A DNA stretch of 64,000 nucleotides, taken from NCBI GenBank assembly GCA_009692065.1, contig SHZY01000006.1:1-64000 (forward strand), in the 5' to 3' direction. Made by a program: the position numbers and the translations under genes. This DNA comes from Gemmataceae bacterium (GTDB taxonomy: Bacteria > Planctomycetota > Planctomycetia > Gemmatales > Gemmataceae). Of this stretch, positions 9,333 through 18,227 are shown piece after piece; positions within the stretch are counted from its first letter, which is position 1, and each line of letters opens with the position of its first letter. The notes under the pieces are model-generated. The model saw only the letters and a list, made by a program, of their open reading frames with translations. It made no database searches and was not told the origin of the DNA.

Positions 9333-9580
9333 ACCACCGATCACACGGATGGCACGGATGGGAGAAAATGCGATGCGCGATTGCGATTACAAACTGGGCG
9401 ACTCGTGCTCTGTCACAGTTTAATTGTCGGGTGACCGGGAGGGCGAGGCTCCTGCCGAGCCTTGCACTTTCAGCGGCGCTGCGGCTCGGCAGGAGCTTCG
9501 CCCTCCCGCCATTTTACCTGTGACAAAGCAATGCCTAGATCCTTGCAGGCCCTCTCCTATCCGTGTGATCCGTGGTTTCT
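9333..9580. repeat. Nested inverted repeats: family E arms around a family D palindrome
   Basis: The outer arms at about 9333-9361 and 9555-9580 carry the ATCCGTG-type family E unit (cacggatggcacggatggga against tatccgtgtgatccgtggtt). Between them a family D palindrome at 9437-9507 has arms gggagggcgaggctcctgcc and its complement. Nothing else is seen in the 9296-9584 gap. Confidence 0.8.
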
Positions 9581-9584
9581 TGGA

Positions 9585-10235
9585 TCACGCGCCAGGCGTC
9601 GAGGAGGTGGTTTGCATCGGCACCGGCGCCTGAGTGACGCTGGGTTCGGCCTTCACCGGTTCGGTCACGAAGAACGAATGCACCAGCAGCGTGCCGGCGC
9701 CGCAGACCAAGCAGGCGTCGGCGATGTTGAAGTCAGGCCAAGGGTGCGTGTCGTAATAACAGTGCAGGAAATCGCGCACGCCGCCGAAGACAACGCGGTC
9801 GTACAAGTTGCCGAGCGTACCGCCGAGGATCAGCCCCAGCGCAAGGCACAGAAAGCGGTCGTGCGCAACCGAGGGGCGCATCGCCCAGATCACGATGAAG
9901 CACGCCGCGAGCACGCTGACTATTGCGAAGAACCCGTTCATGCCGCCCGATTCGGGATCGCCGTTGCCGATGCCAAATAGGGCGCCGCGATTGACGTGTG
10001 GCAACCGATCGGTGCGTAGAAACGACAACACGTCGTCGCCGGGATCGCGCTGGTGCGTGTAGGCCGTGCGCAGCTCGAAATAGCCGGGGATGACTTCAAC
10101 CTTGGTCTCCCATTCGGTGTCGGCGGGGTATAACTTGGCGAAGACCACGTACTTGCTCGCCTGGTCGGCGACCAACCCGACGACCGCGAGCGTGGCGAAG
10201 AGCCAAAGGAACGGGCGTTTCGTCGATTCTTGCAT
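9585..10235 (-). CDS. lspA: Lipoprotein signal peptidase (signal peptidase II)
   Basis: 216 residues from the ATG at 10233-10235; the longer frame lacks support because its extra N-terminus adds a spurious hydrophobic stretch. LspA cleaves lipoprotein signals before the lipid-modified Cys. The catalytic aspartates are D146 in GNLYDRV and D173 in FNIADACLVCG. The NxGAxFG-like motif reads VNRGALFGIG (about 81-90). Four hydrophobic segments fit the family topology. An insertion of about 25 residues at 50-80 and a C-terminal tail of about 25 residues make it longer than E. coli LspA (164 residues). It serves lipoproteins such as those at 6730 and 23530. Confidence 0.94.
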   Translation of the reverse strand: MQESTKRPFLWLFATLAVVGLVADQASKYVVFAKLYPADTEWETKVEVIPGYFELRTAYTHQRDPGDDVLSFLRTDRLPHVNRGALFGIGNGDPESGGMNGFFAIVSVLAACFIVIWAMRPSVAHDRFLCLALGLILGGTLGNLYDRVVFGGVRDFLHCYYDTHPWPDFNIADACLVCGAGTLLVHSFFVTEPVKAEPSVTQAPVPMQTTSSTPGA

Positions 10236-10404
10236 AAGGTCCCCTTGGCAAGCGCGGCAAGTCAGACAATGTACGATAACGGAGACGGCGAAACCCGTCA
10301 AGAAGAGGTGGGGTATAGCAAAAACGAGCGGGCACACAAGGCGGGTTTGATGTCGCCCGTGGACGCCGAGGGTTAAGGTACTCCGAATCCCTCGGCTTTC
10401 AAGG

Positions 10405-12189
10405 TTATTTCGTCTTCACCTCAACCTGGGCCGCTTGCAGGATCTCGCGCGTGATGTCGTCCTGCACAAAGGCGATCACGCGCAGTTGACTGAGGTCGAG
10501 CGGCCGGGCCGGATTGAAGAACGGGCGGACGTTGGCCTGGTAATCGTCGAGGTACTTGGTGAGGGAGCCGCGCAGCTCGGCGAGGTTGATCGACGCCTTG
10601 TGCCGGGAGGCGGCTTCGGTCAATGCCATGCCGGCCACGCCGCTGGGGAACGCGCGGACAACGTTGTGGTGCATGCGGATCTTGTTGCTGCCGACGTAGC
10701 GAACGGTTTCCTCGGCCAGCAGAATGCGCAGCTTCTTGTTCGGGTCAGGCTCGGCGAGATCGGCGACCTTGACGAAGATTTCGATGCGATCGCCGTCGCG
10801 CCGGGCCTGGGCCGAAATCTTGGCGCCCGAGGGCTCTTCGAGCAGCGGATCGATGACGCCGCGGTAGTCGCCGTACTTCTTTTCTGCGTTGGCGATGCCT
10901 CCTCCTCCGCCGGATCGCGGCTTGCCATTGAAGATGCTGGAGGGGACGCCGCGGACTTCCTTCGGATACGCCTTGGTGTAGTAGGCCCAGCGGGCTTCGG
11001 TGTCGGGGTTGGTCAGCGGATCAGCGCCGGGAATGTGCAGGTGATACTGGATCAGCACCAGCTCGCTCGGCTTGTACGATTTTTGCAGCACATCGAACGC
11101 CAGATCGGCGGCGACACACGGCGGGCACATGGCGCCGGTGAATAGCTCCATGAACACGGCCCGGTCGCTCTTGGTCTTGCGGCCCTCAAACACGGCCCCC
11201 TTGAAGCCTGGCATCTTGGCGAGGTACTCACGATCGAGCACGTCATCGAGCTTCGCGATGCGGCCGTCGAACTTCTTGGCTTCGTCGTCCGCCCCGGTTT
11301 TCCGCAGCGCCCACGCCAACAAGCTGAGCACGCGGACCTGGTCGGACGCGGACGACTGCGGATTCAAGGAGCGCTCCGCCTGGCGCGCATACTCGACGGC
11401 AAGAGTCGCATGTCCATCCTGGCCGAGCAGCGCGACGGCGACCTGGGCCGCCATCTCGCCTTGCCAGCGCGAGCCGTAACCTTTCGCCGCGCTAGAGGCA
11501 GCGGCGGCCCAGGCTTTCACGTCTTCCGATTTCGCACCGCTGGATTGGGCCGCGCGAATCAGGATGAGGGCGGCTTCGGACGCGGCAGGGCTATCCGCGT
11601 GCTTGGCGAGCACCTCGCGGTAGAGCTTCGGTGTTTCGGCCTTGGCGGTCTTGTCAGCGTCGGCGGCTTGCCTGAGCAAGTCTTTCTTCTTCTCGGGATC
11701 CTTGGAGAGCTGGGCTTGAATTCGCAGCGTATTTGCACGGTTGGCGAGCGTACGGGCCTGCTGCATCGGCGGGCAGTCGAACAGGCGCACCGTGGACTTG
11801 GCGTCGAGCGTCGCCTCGTCGGTAGCGGACAGCCAGGCGGGATATAGCGTGCTATCGATCGCAACGACGCCTTTGAGATGCTTGCCGACTTCCTTGGGCA
11901 CGGCTGTTTCGAAGACCATGTCCACGGCTCCGTTGTTCAAGACGACCCTCAGAAGGCTGCCGTCTTGCCCGACGGATTTGAGTGTCAGGTTGAGCAGGCG
12001 CGGGTTGCCGGCCACGAGCTCGCCGGTGGTCTTGTCGCCGTCGCGCTTCAGCTTGATGATGGCGGTGGTTTGCTCGAAGGCGCCGTTGGTGACGTAACTC
12101 AGTTTCCAGGTGCCCGATACATCCTGGGCGGCGACGGGTGCGCTGGCCGCAAGCAGCAGCGCGATGCCGACAACGAATAGTTTGCACAT
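10405..12189 (-). CDS. Secreted protein with a thioredoxin-like CxxC domain
   Basis: 594 residues from the ATG at 12187-12189, which begins a clear signal peptide (MCKLFVVGIALLLAASAPVAA). The N-terminal domain (about 25-130) resembles a lipocalin-like DVSGTWKL fold. A helical repeat region (about 135-320) follows. A thioredoxin-like domain carries C355-P-P-C358 in FTGAMCPPCVAADLAFDVL, and a beta-rich C-terminus follows. The active-site pair suggests a periplasmic thiol-disulfide oxidoreductase or a sensor of oxidative state. Similar large proteins are common in planctomycetes but their substrates are unknown. The longer upstream frame was rejected because it lacks the signal peptide. Confidence 0.75.
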   Translation of the reverse strand: MCKLFVVGIALLLAASAPVAAQDVSGTWKLSYVTNGAFEQTTAIIKLKRDGDKTTGELVAGNPRLLNLTLKSVGQDGSLLRVVLNNGAVDMVFETAVPKEVGKHLKGVVAIDSTLYPAWLSATDEATLDAKSTVRLFDCPPMQQARTLANRANTLRIQAQLSKDPEKKKDLLRQAADADKTAKAETPKLYREVLAKHADSPAASEAALILIRAAQSSGAKSEDVKAWAAAASSAAKGYGSRWQGEMAAQVAVALLGQDGHATLAVEYARQAERSLNPQSSASDQVRVLSLLAWALRKTGADDEAKKFDGRIAKLDDVLDREYLAKMPGFKGAVFEGRKTKSDRAVFMELFTGAMCPPCVAADLAFDVLQKSYKPSELVLIQYHLHIPGADPLTNPDTEARWAYYTKAYPKEVRGVPSSIFNGKPRSGGGGGIANAEKKYGDYRGVIDPLLEEPSGAKISAQARRDGDRIEIFVKVADLAEPDPNKKLRILLAEETVRYVGSNKIRMHHNVVRAFPSGVAGMALTEAASRHKASINLAELRGSLTKYLDDYQANVRPFFNPARPLDLSQLRVIAFVQDDITREILQAAQVEVKTK

Positions 12190-12613
12190 GACGACACTCT
12201 CCTGAATGGAAATAAACGTGTTTTCGATGGCTGCCCATACGCTATCCGCACACTGCCGTGGATGCCATGAAATTCGCGAAATCCGAGCACCTTCCGCGCC
12301 CTCGCTGGCGCTCGGGCGCGGACTCATAATCGCTTTCACTCGAATAACCCGGATTCCTGGCATTTCCCGTTTTCGAGAGCTATCAATTGTATGAGCAACC
12401 TGATTGCTCAAGCGTTCCCAGATAAATCCTTGAAAAAGCCGAATCTGCCGCGAGCTAGCCCGCATTTTTCACCGGTGCTTGGTTGAGGCGTGCTTCTCGA
12501 ACCGGGAGCGCGTGGGGGCGGAGATGGCGCCGACGGAAGCCTGTGTCGCGCACACCGCCCCCTTTTTCCCCCAAGCAATTCTTGCTTCGGGCCAGCGCTG
12601 CGCCGGATTGTCG

Positions 12614-12653
12614 AGGGGTTAGCCCACGGGCGTGGAACCCCGTGGGCTTTTTT
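12614..12653. repeat. Hairpin with T run, family L
   Basis: The stem agcccacggg...cccgtgggct is followed by TTTTTT, an intrinsic-terminator shape. No gene reads into it from the left, so a terminator role is doubtful. A diverged direct copy lies at about 12857-12898. Confidence 0.6.
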
Positions 12654-12667
12654 CATGCGCAAAATCT

Positions 12668-12797
12668 AACCACAGCGACACAGCGACACAGAGAAAGCCA
12701 AGAGAAGTACTGAATCAACTTGACTTCTCGACCAGTAAGAAGGGGCCTGTTCTCTATCTATTCCTCTCTTCTCTGTGTCACTGTGTCTCTGTGGTTC
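12668..12797. repeat. Palindromic repeat, family F (GACACAGC tandem arms)
   Basis: The left arm (aaccacagcgacacagcgac, then acagagaaag) and the right arm (ctctgtgtcactgtgtctct, then gtggtt) are complementary and built from 8-nt tandem units. The loop is about 60 nt. Confidence 0.85.
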
Positions 12798-12905
12798 AAA
12801 TCTTCTTGCCTGAATAGGCCGGGTCATGGCGCACTCGCGGGATCAAGCAGCAGCCGGCCGCCCCACAGGCGTGGAAGCTGTAGGCTTTTTTCATTCAATA
12901 GCGGC

Positions 12906-14675
12906 ATGCTCACGACCCGTGGCTTCTGGTTCTTCCTCGTCAACGTTGCCCTCCTGGCGACGGCGATTCTGCTCGGCGCGCTGCAGCTGACGCTTGTATG
13001 TACGACGCTGCTCCTGTGGTTCTTCGGGCAATGGATCCTCTTTCATCTGCGGATTCGGCTCAGCCTGCGCCGGCTGTCGGTCGAACGCGCGCTCTCCACT
13101 TCGCGCGGCGACGTCCGTTCGCTCTGGGCCAGGCAAAAAGTGGACGTCGCGGTCACGCTGAAGAGCGCCGGCGTCTTGGCGCTTCCCTACGTCGTGATGA
13201 CGGAGCGTCTGCCGGCCCTGGCGCGCATCGAAAAGGGGCTGCTTTGCATCGACGGCGCGGTGTCGGCGGGAAGCCCGATGACGATCGCCTATTCAGTGGT
13301 GTGCCAATCGGCGGGCTGGTTGCGATTCGAGGGGATCAAGATTCAGATGGCCGATTTACAGGGCTTCTTCAGCTATGCTGCCTTCGTTCATGATCTGCGC
13401 GAATACCGCGTGTTGCCGGGCCTCGCGGTCGAGGCATCTCACGCGTCCTTCGTCAAGCAGCACAACACGCTGCCGCTTTTAGGCACGCATCGGCACGCCC
13501 GTCCCGGCGGATCGAGTGAACTGCTCGATCTGCGCGATTACATCCCCGGCGACCCGCCCAAGGCGATTGCCTGGAAGATCTCCGCACGGCGAGATCGCCT
13601 CATCACCAAGGAGTTCGAGAGCGAGGTGCCGATCCGCTGCACGCTGTTTGTCGATACGTCGCACTCGGTGCGCGTCGGCCCGGTCGGCGAGACCGCGCTG
13701 TGCCGGTTGGTGGAGATTGCCGCGGCGGTCGCGCAGACGAATGCTTCCGAGCGCGATTTGACCGGGCTGTGCCTGTTCGATGGGACCGGCGCTACGGAGT
13801 CGATGAAGCCGGGGCGCGGGTCGAAGCATCTCTTGCGGATGATCTCGCTTCTGACCGATGCGGCTGGCCTGATCCCGTACACGCCGCGGGCGACGGTGCG
13901 TGACGTCGTGCCGGTCGCATTCGGCCTGGCGCAGGACCTGTATCCGGAATGGCTCGACCGGGACGTCAACTGGTTCCCGTCGTGGCTGCCTTACTGGTCG
14001 CCGCAGCCGCGCTGGACGATCCCGCGCGATGCCCCGCGCTATTTCTCGCGCTTGTCCAACGCTCTCCATCAGGAATATCGCTGGCGCAAGCAACTCGCGG
14101 CCATCTGCGCCGTGCGCTATCAACTTGGCCCGAATGGGCTGGCCATGCTGCTTGAGGATGACGAACGCTGCGTTCATTATCTGCAGCGATTTCTGATCGA
14201 ACATCAGGTTGCCTTCCCATTCCCCTTGTACAATGGCCGCGGCGAGTACCTGTTCGCGGAACCCTGGAAGCCGCGCATTCTTGCCGATTTACTCTTGCAA
14301 GCGGTGACGCGCGGCAAGGACAACGAGCTGTTCGTCTTGTGCGTCGATCTGCTGGAAAACACAGAGCAGCTCACGCCGCTGGCGCGGACGATCTCGGTCG
14401 CCAAGGCGAGGCATCATCAAGTGATTGTCATCTGCCCCTGGCCGACCGGCGTCGCGGTCCCCGGCACGAAGCCGCGCGAACTTGGCCTGTCGCTGCGAAT
14501 GCACTCGCTGCTGCAACGTCTGAACGCTGCCGAGCTGCACGAGGCCTTCGCCGCGGTGAAGCGCGAGTTGGGCCGGCTCGGTGTGCCTGTGTTTTGTGCG
14601 GCCCAGCGGGACAGCGTGAATTGGATTTTGCACCGCATGCGTCGGCTGCGCATCCAGGAAAGGGGGGTGCGATGA
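12906..14675 (+). CDS. DUF58 domain protein with two N-terminal membrane helices
   Basis: 589 residues from the ATG at 12906. Two hydrophobic helices lie at about 8-26 and 28-48. The DUF58 signature LRDYIPGDPPKAIAWKISAR starts near residue 209, followed by a vWA-like start VPIRCTLFVDTSHS with a D-x-S metal site. DUF58 proteins usually pair with MoxR AAA+ ATPases and act in folding, secretion or metal insertion; no MoxR gene is visible here. The rest (about 330-589) is a divergent vWA-like region with a second possible lobe. The stop overlaps the next start (ATGA), so the two genes are translationally coupled. The longer frame beginning at 12720 lies inside a repeat and was rejected. Confidence 0.85.
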   Translation: MLTTRGFWFFLVNVALLATAILLGALQLTLVCTTLLLWFFGQWILFHLRIRLSLRRLSVERALSTSRGDVRSLWARQKVDVAVTLKSAGVLALPYVVMTERLPALARIEKGLLCIDGAVSAGSPMTIAYSVVCQSAGWLRFEGIKIQMADLQGFFSYAAFVHDLREYRVLPGLAVEASHASFVKQHNTLPLLGTHRHARPGGSSELLDLRDYIPGDPPKAIAWKISARRDRLITKEFESEVPIRCTLFVDTSHSVRVGPVGETALCRLVEIAAAVAQTNASERDLTGLCLFDGTGATESMKPGRGSKHLLRMISLLTDAAGLIPYTPRATVRDVVPVAFGLAQDLYPEWLDRDVNWFPSWLPYWSPQPRWTIPRDAPRYFSRLSNALHQEYRWRKQLAAICAVRYQLGPNGLAMLLEDDERCVHYLQRFLIEHQVAFPFPLYNGRGEYLFAEPWKPRILADLLLQAVTRGKDNELFVLCVDLLENTEQLTPLARTISVAKARHHQVIVICPWPTGVAVPGTKPRELGLSLRMHSLLQRLNAAELHEAFAAVKRELGRLGVPVFCAAQRDSVNWILHRMRRLRIQERGVR

Positions 14676-15463
14676 GCGAACCCGCCAAGTCGACTTTGAC
14701 GCCTCCCAAGATTACTGTGCGCCACTATCAGGCTCTGTGCGGGCTGGCGCTGGCGGCCATCTTGCTGTTATTGTTTCAGCAATCGTCGCGATCGATCTTG
14801 AATCCCGCGGTGACCACGTTCATCCATGTGATGATTCTTCTCATCGGCGTGGTGGGGATTCTCTATCCGGTGCGGCTCAGCCCGATGCTGGTCTTATTCG
14901 GCATCGCCGCGCCGATGGCGCTCGAGCAGTTCTATTCGAACCGGGCCTTAGGTCCGGATCTGCGTGCCGGGCGAATTCTCGACCTCGCCGACATGCTGAT
15001 GTGCATGGCGGGGCTGGTGTTCTTTGTCGGCTACTACCGCTTGCACGGCCTGTGGTTTGGCGTCTTGCCCGCGGACCGCAGGCAGCCCAGCGGTATGTCG
15101 GGGCCGCCGAAGCGGCGTTCCGAGGATTCGTTGAGCCTGGCCGAACTGGCGCCGCTCGTCATCACCGTGCCGGCGTTCGCACTGTTGGCGGAATTCGCCT
15201 GCATGGTGCTCAAGCTACGGTGGACCGTGGTCGATCTGCCGCCGCAGTGGCAGCAGGGGCAGCAACTGTTGCTGGCGGCCTGGACCATCCTGCTCGGCCT
15301 GACCGTGGGGGCTCAGTCGTTTCGCTACTGGCGCCGGGTGCAGATGGACCGCACCACGGCGCTCTTGATGCTACAGGACGTCCTCTGGAACGAAACGCGC
15401 GGCGAACAGCGAAGGCTGCAACGCTGGCTGGCGTGGCGAAGGCTGCGCGAGAAGAAGAGTTAG
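14672..15463 (+). CDS. Multi-pass membrane protein coupled to the DUF58 gene
   Basis: 263 residues. The ATG at 14672 overlaps the preceding stop by ATGA and has a GGGGGG ribosome site. Helices are predicted at about 22-40, 46-64, 68-90, 105-123, 158-178 and 195-215. The C-terminus is highly basic (WRRVQMDRT, RRLQRWLAWRRLREKKS). No domain is recognised. The coupling suggests that it forms a complex with the DUF58 protein. A family D palindrome begins 12 nt after its stop. Confidence 0.75.
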   Translation: MSEPAKSTLTPPKITVRHYQALCGLALAAILLLLFQQSSRSILNPAVTTFIHVMILLIGVVGILYPVRLSPMLVLFGIAAPMALEQFYSNRALGPDLRAGRILDLADMLMCMAGLVFFVGYYRLHGLWFGVLPADRRQPSGMSGPPKRRSEDSLSLAELAPLVITVPAFALLAEFACMVLKLRWTVVDLPPQWQQGQQLLLAAWTILLGLTVGAQSFRYWRRVQMDRTTALLMLQDVLWNETRGEQRRLQRWLAWRRLREKKS

Positions 15464-15474
15464 CGGCTGAGAAC

Positions 15475-15559
15475 GGGAGGGCGATGCTCCTGCCGAGCCG
15501 GAGGTCGCAATGCATCGGAGATAATCACAGGCACTGGCTCGGCAGGAGCCTCGCCCTCC
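15475..15559. repeat. Palindromic repeat, family D
   Basis: The arms gggagggcgatgctcctgcc-gagcc and ggctc-ggcaggagcctcgccctcct pair with few mismatches around a 36-nt loop. It is the same family as the one nested at 9437-9507. Confidence 0.88.
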
Positions 15560-15580
15560 TAATGAGCATTGAGGTGCAAC

Positions 15581-15841
15581 ATGTTCCGCTTCTGGTTTCG
15601 CGAATTGATGGGCTGGGTGCTCGTTCTCCTCGGCCTGGGCATATTCTATGTCTGCCTGGCGTTCTTGCTCGTCGAGGGTCGCATCCTCGAAGCGCCGGTC
15701 ATTGCCGCCATCGGCGTCTTCGTCTTCCGCGGCGGCATCCACTTGCTGAAGGTTGCCGTCGCCGCGCGGATCGCCATGCAGGTAGCGAAGGGAGCAGCCC
15801 CTCCGGCTCGGAAGCAGGCATCGGTTCCGCTGGACTGGTGA
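15581..15841 (+). CDS. Small membrane protein of unknown function
   Basis: 86 residues from the ATG at 15581, with GAGGTG about 7 nt upstream. Two hydrophobic helices lie at about 8-31 and 38-60, followed by a polar Ala/Lys-rich tail ending SVPLDW. No family is recognised. It ends 12 nt before the UbiD start, so the two are likely co-transcribed. Confidence 0.6.
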   Translation: MFRFWFRELMGWVLVLLGLGIFYVCLAFLLVEGRILEAPVIAAIGVFVFRGGIHLLKVAVAARIAMQVAKGAAPPARKQASVPLDW

Positions 15842-15853
15842 CACGGAGCTTCC

Positions 15854-17710
15854 ATGGGTTACGCCAGTCTACGCGCCTGTGTGTCGGACCTCGAACGGAC
15901 GGGCCAGCTCGTGCGCATCGACGAGGAGATCGACGCGCGCCTCGAGGCCGCCGAGATCCAGCGGCGCGTCTATCAGGCGAAAGGCCCCGCTCTCCTCTTC
16001 ACACGCGTCAAGGATTGCCGATTCCCGATGGTCTCCAATCTCTTCGGCACCCTCGAACGCACGCGCTTCCTCTTCCGCGACATGCTCGATGCCGTTCGGC
16101 ATCTCGTTGAGCTCAAGATCGATCCGGGCAACTTCTGGAAGAACCCGTGGCGCTATCGCGATGTGCCGCGCACGCTGTGGTTTCTGCGGCCCAAGTTCAT
16201 GCGCTCGGGGCCGATCCTCGAAGCAACGGCTTCGATACGCGATCTGCCGCAGCAGGTGTCGTGGCCCAACGACGGCGGCGCGTTCATCACGTTGCCCCAG
16301 GTCTACACCGAGGACGCCGATCGCCCGGGCTGGCGGCATTCGAATCTCGGCATGTATCGCGTGCAGCTTTCGGGGAACCAGTACGAGCCGAATCGGCAGG
16401 TCGGCCTGCACTACCAGATCCACCGCGGCATTGGCGTGCATCACGCGGCGGCGATTCGCAAGGGGGTGCCGTTCCGCGTCAGCATTTTCATCGGCGGCCC
16501 ACCGGCCATGACGCTCTCTGCCGTGATGCCGTTGCCTGAAGGCATGTCGGAGTTGACGTTCGCGGGCGCATTGGGAGGCCGGCGTGTGCGCTTGATCTCG
16601 CGTGAAAGCCCAGGGACGGCCGTCCCTGGGCTTTCAGCAGAGGAGAGAACGATGGTGATCGCCGCCGATGCGGATTTCTGCATTACGGGGACAGTGGACC
16701 CCGATTTGCAACTCCCCGAAGGTCCGTTCGGCGATCATCTCGGCTATTACAGCCTGGCGCATCCGTTTTCGGTCCTGAAGGTCGAGCAGGTGTTTCATCG
16801 CAAGGACGCGATCTGGCCGTTCACCGTGGTCGGCCGGCCGCCGCAGGAAGACACCAGCTTCGGCGCGATCATCCACGAAATCACGGGGCCGATCATCCCG
16901 ACCGTCGTGCACGGCGTCCACGCGGTTCACGCCGTCGATGCGGCGGGCGTGCATCCGTTGCTGCTTGCGATCGGCAGCGAGCGCTATGTGCCGTATGCGC
17001 CGTTACGGAAGCCGCAGGAGTTGCTGACGAGCGCGAACGCGATCCTCGGTCAAGGTCAGTTGTCGCTGGCGAAGTACCTGTTGATGATCGCGAAGGAAGA
17101 CGCACCGGACTTGGAGATCCACGACATCCCGCGCTTTTTCGCGCACCTCTTGGAGCGCATCGACTGGGCCAACGACGTGCATTTCCAGACGCGGACGACG
17201 ATCGACACGCTCGACTATTCGGGATCGGGCTTGAATGAAGGCTCGAAGGTGGTGCTGGCCGCCGTCGGCCCGCCGCGCCGCAAGTTGCCGACGGAATTGC
17301 CGAGCGATTTGCGCCTGCCGGACGGATTCAGCGATCCGCGCTTGTGCCTGCCCGGAGTAATAGCAATCACGAGCCGCGACCGTAAGGGAGCGGAGGATTT
17401 CTGCGCTTTCTATCGACCGACCGATGCGATCAACGCGTTCCCGCTGATCGTGCTGGTCGATGACGCCGAGTTCACGGCTCGCACGCTCAACAACTTCCTG
17501 TGGGTGACGTTCACGCGTTCCAACCCCGCGGCCGACATCGCCGGCATCGGCGCGTTCGTGTCGCAAAAGCACTGGGGTTGCCGGGGATCGCTGGTGATCG
17601 ACGCGCGAATCAAGCCGCATCACGCGCCGCCCTTGGTGGAGGATTCGGAAGTGACGAAGCGCGTCGATGCGCTCGGAGCGCCGGGCCGGCCGCTACATGG
17701 CATTATTTGA
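15854..17710 (+). CDS. ubiD: UbiD-family prenylated-FMN decarboxylase, carrying an in-frame palindrome
   Basis: 618 residues. UbiD enzymes are (de)carboxylases that use prenylated FMN made by UbiX; no ubiX gene is in view. Family motifs visible are FIGGPPAMTL, EGPFGDHLGYYS and the C-terminal SQKHWGCRGSLVIDAR. In this group the enzyme often acts in quinone synthesis, and mqnD lies nearby in the window, so a futalosine-pathway (MqnL-like) role is possible but unproven. About 14 residues around 248-262 (SPGTAVPGLSAEE) are encoded by a perfect 32-bp palindrome at 16604-16635 and have no counterpart in the expected family pattern, where the strand before would run directly into MVIAADADF. Confidence 0.88.
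   Translation: MGYASLRACVSDLERTGQLVRIDEEIDARLEAAEIQRRVYQAKGPALLFTRVKDCRFPMVSNLFGTLERTRFLFRDMLDAVRHLVELKIDPGNFWKNPWRYRDVPRTLWFLRPKFMRSGPILEATASIRDLPQQVSWPNDGGAFITLPQVYTEDADRPGWRHSNLGMYRVQLSGNQYEPNRQVGLHYQIHRGIGVHHAAAIRKGVPFRVSIFIGGPPAMTLSAVMPLPEGMSELTFAGALGGRRVRLISRESPGTAVPGLSAEERTMVIAADADFCITGTVDPDLQLPEGPFGDHLGYYSLAHPFSVLKVEQVFHRKDAIWPFTVVGRPPQEDTSFGAIIHEITGPIIPTVVHGVHAVHAVDAAGVHPLLLAIGSERYVPYAPLRKPQELLTSANAILGQGQLSLAKYLLMIAKEDAPDLEIHDIPRFFAHLLERIDWANDVHFQTRTTIDTLDYSGSGLNEGSKVVLAAVGPPRRKLPTELPSDLRLPDGFSDPRLCLPGVIAITSRDRKGAEDFCAFYRPTDAINAFPLIVLVDDAEFTARTLNNFLWVTFTRSNPAADIAGIGAFVSQKHWGCRGSLVIDARIKPHHAPPLVEDSEVTKRVDALGAPGRPLHGII
16604..16635. repeat. Palindromic repeat, family C, inside ubiD
   Basis: Perfect palindrome with 16-bp arms gaaagcccagggacgg and ccgtccctgggctttc. 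The same sequence occurs intergenically at 55083-55118. Here it is translated. Confidence 0.92.
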
Positions 17711-17717
17711 CCCTACG

Positions 17718-17739
17718 CCCGCAGGCGAAAGCCTGCGGG
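17718..17739. terminator. Possible 3'-end hairpin with GAAA tetraloop
   Basis: A 9-bp perfect stem (cccgcaggc/gcctgcggg) is closed by a GAAA loop. It lies 8 nt after the UbiD stop and 14 nt from the end of the convergent membrane gene. There is no T-tract, so true terminator activity is uncertain. Confidence 0.55.
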
Positions 17740-17752
17740 ATCACGCCCCGCC

Positions 17753-18217
17753 CTACACCTGCGTCTCGGCTTCTTTCTTCTTCCGCGCGATGCGGGCATC
17801 AATAAATGATTTCACGCACAGCCCAAGAAAAATGAGGCACAGCACCGCCATCGTGGCTTGGCCGCCGTGCCGGATCGGCTCGAATTCCGAGCCGCGAATC
17901 AGCACATTGCCAACCATGTAGGCGGGAATGGCGAAGCCGAGCAAACCGACCAGAGCGGCGCCGTGCATCGCATGCATGCGCAGTTTCTCATTACGCGCCA
18001 CCACGCCCAGAATGATCAGGACGATGCCAAAGCCAGAGGGGATCAACGCGGTCAAGCTCCGCTCGTCGGCGGTGGATAGAGAATAGAGGGCGGGGCCGAG
18101 CAGGGCGAGCAACAACCCGAAAACGATTGCGAGGCGTAACGCGGGAAGCTGCGCGTAGAGGATGGGGAGGACGAGCAGGGCGAGCAACAACCCGAAAACG
18201 ATTGCGAGGGGGGCCAT
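17753..18217 (-). CDS. Membrane protein with an internally duplicated helix
   Basis: 154 residues from the ATG at 18215-18217, 11 nt after the stop of the propeller gene upstream. Hydrophobic helices lie at about 3-22, 26-45, 57-74, 84-104 and 120-139. The first two are near-identical because a 38-bp DNA segment occurs twice in frame with a 75-bp period (18097-18134 and 18172-18209), repeating AIVFGLLLALL. The rest resembles an uncharacterised planctomycete membrane protein. The C-terminus is basic (ARIARKKKEAE). It is probably translated in an operon with the propeller gene. Confidence 0.65.
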   Translation of the reverse strand: MAPLAIVFGLLLALLVLPILYAQLPALRLAIVFGLLLALLGPALYSLSTADERSLTALIPSGFGIVLIILGVVARNEKLRMHAMHGAALVGLLGFAIPAYMVGNVLIRGSEFEPIRHGGQATMAVLCLIFLGLCVKSFIDARIARKKKEAETQV

Positions 18218-18227
18218 CAAAAAACTC

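Larger units (their letters stand above)
12190..12905. other. 716-bp divergent intergenic region rich in repeats
   Basis: It lies between two divergent starts and therefore should hold two promoters. No convincing gene is seen. It contains a small inverted repeat at about 12297-12325 (cgcgccctcgctggcgctcg), a hairpin with a following T run at 12614-12653, the family F palindrome at 12668-12797 and a diverged copy of the first hairpin at about 12857-12898. Confidence 0.7.

Noticed and set aside
12408-12662. Open frame of 84 codons on the minus strand
   Set aside because: It has low complexity, overlaps repeats and has no ribosome site.
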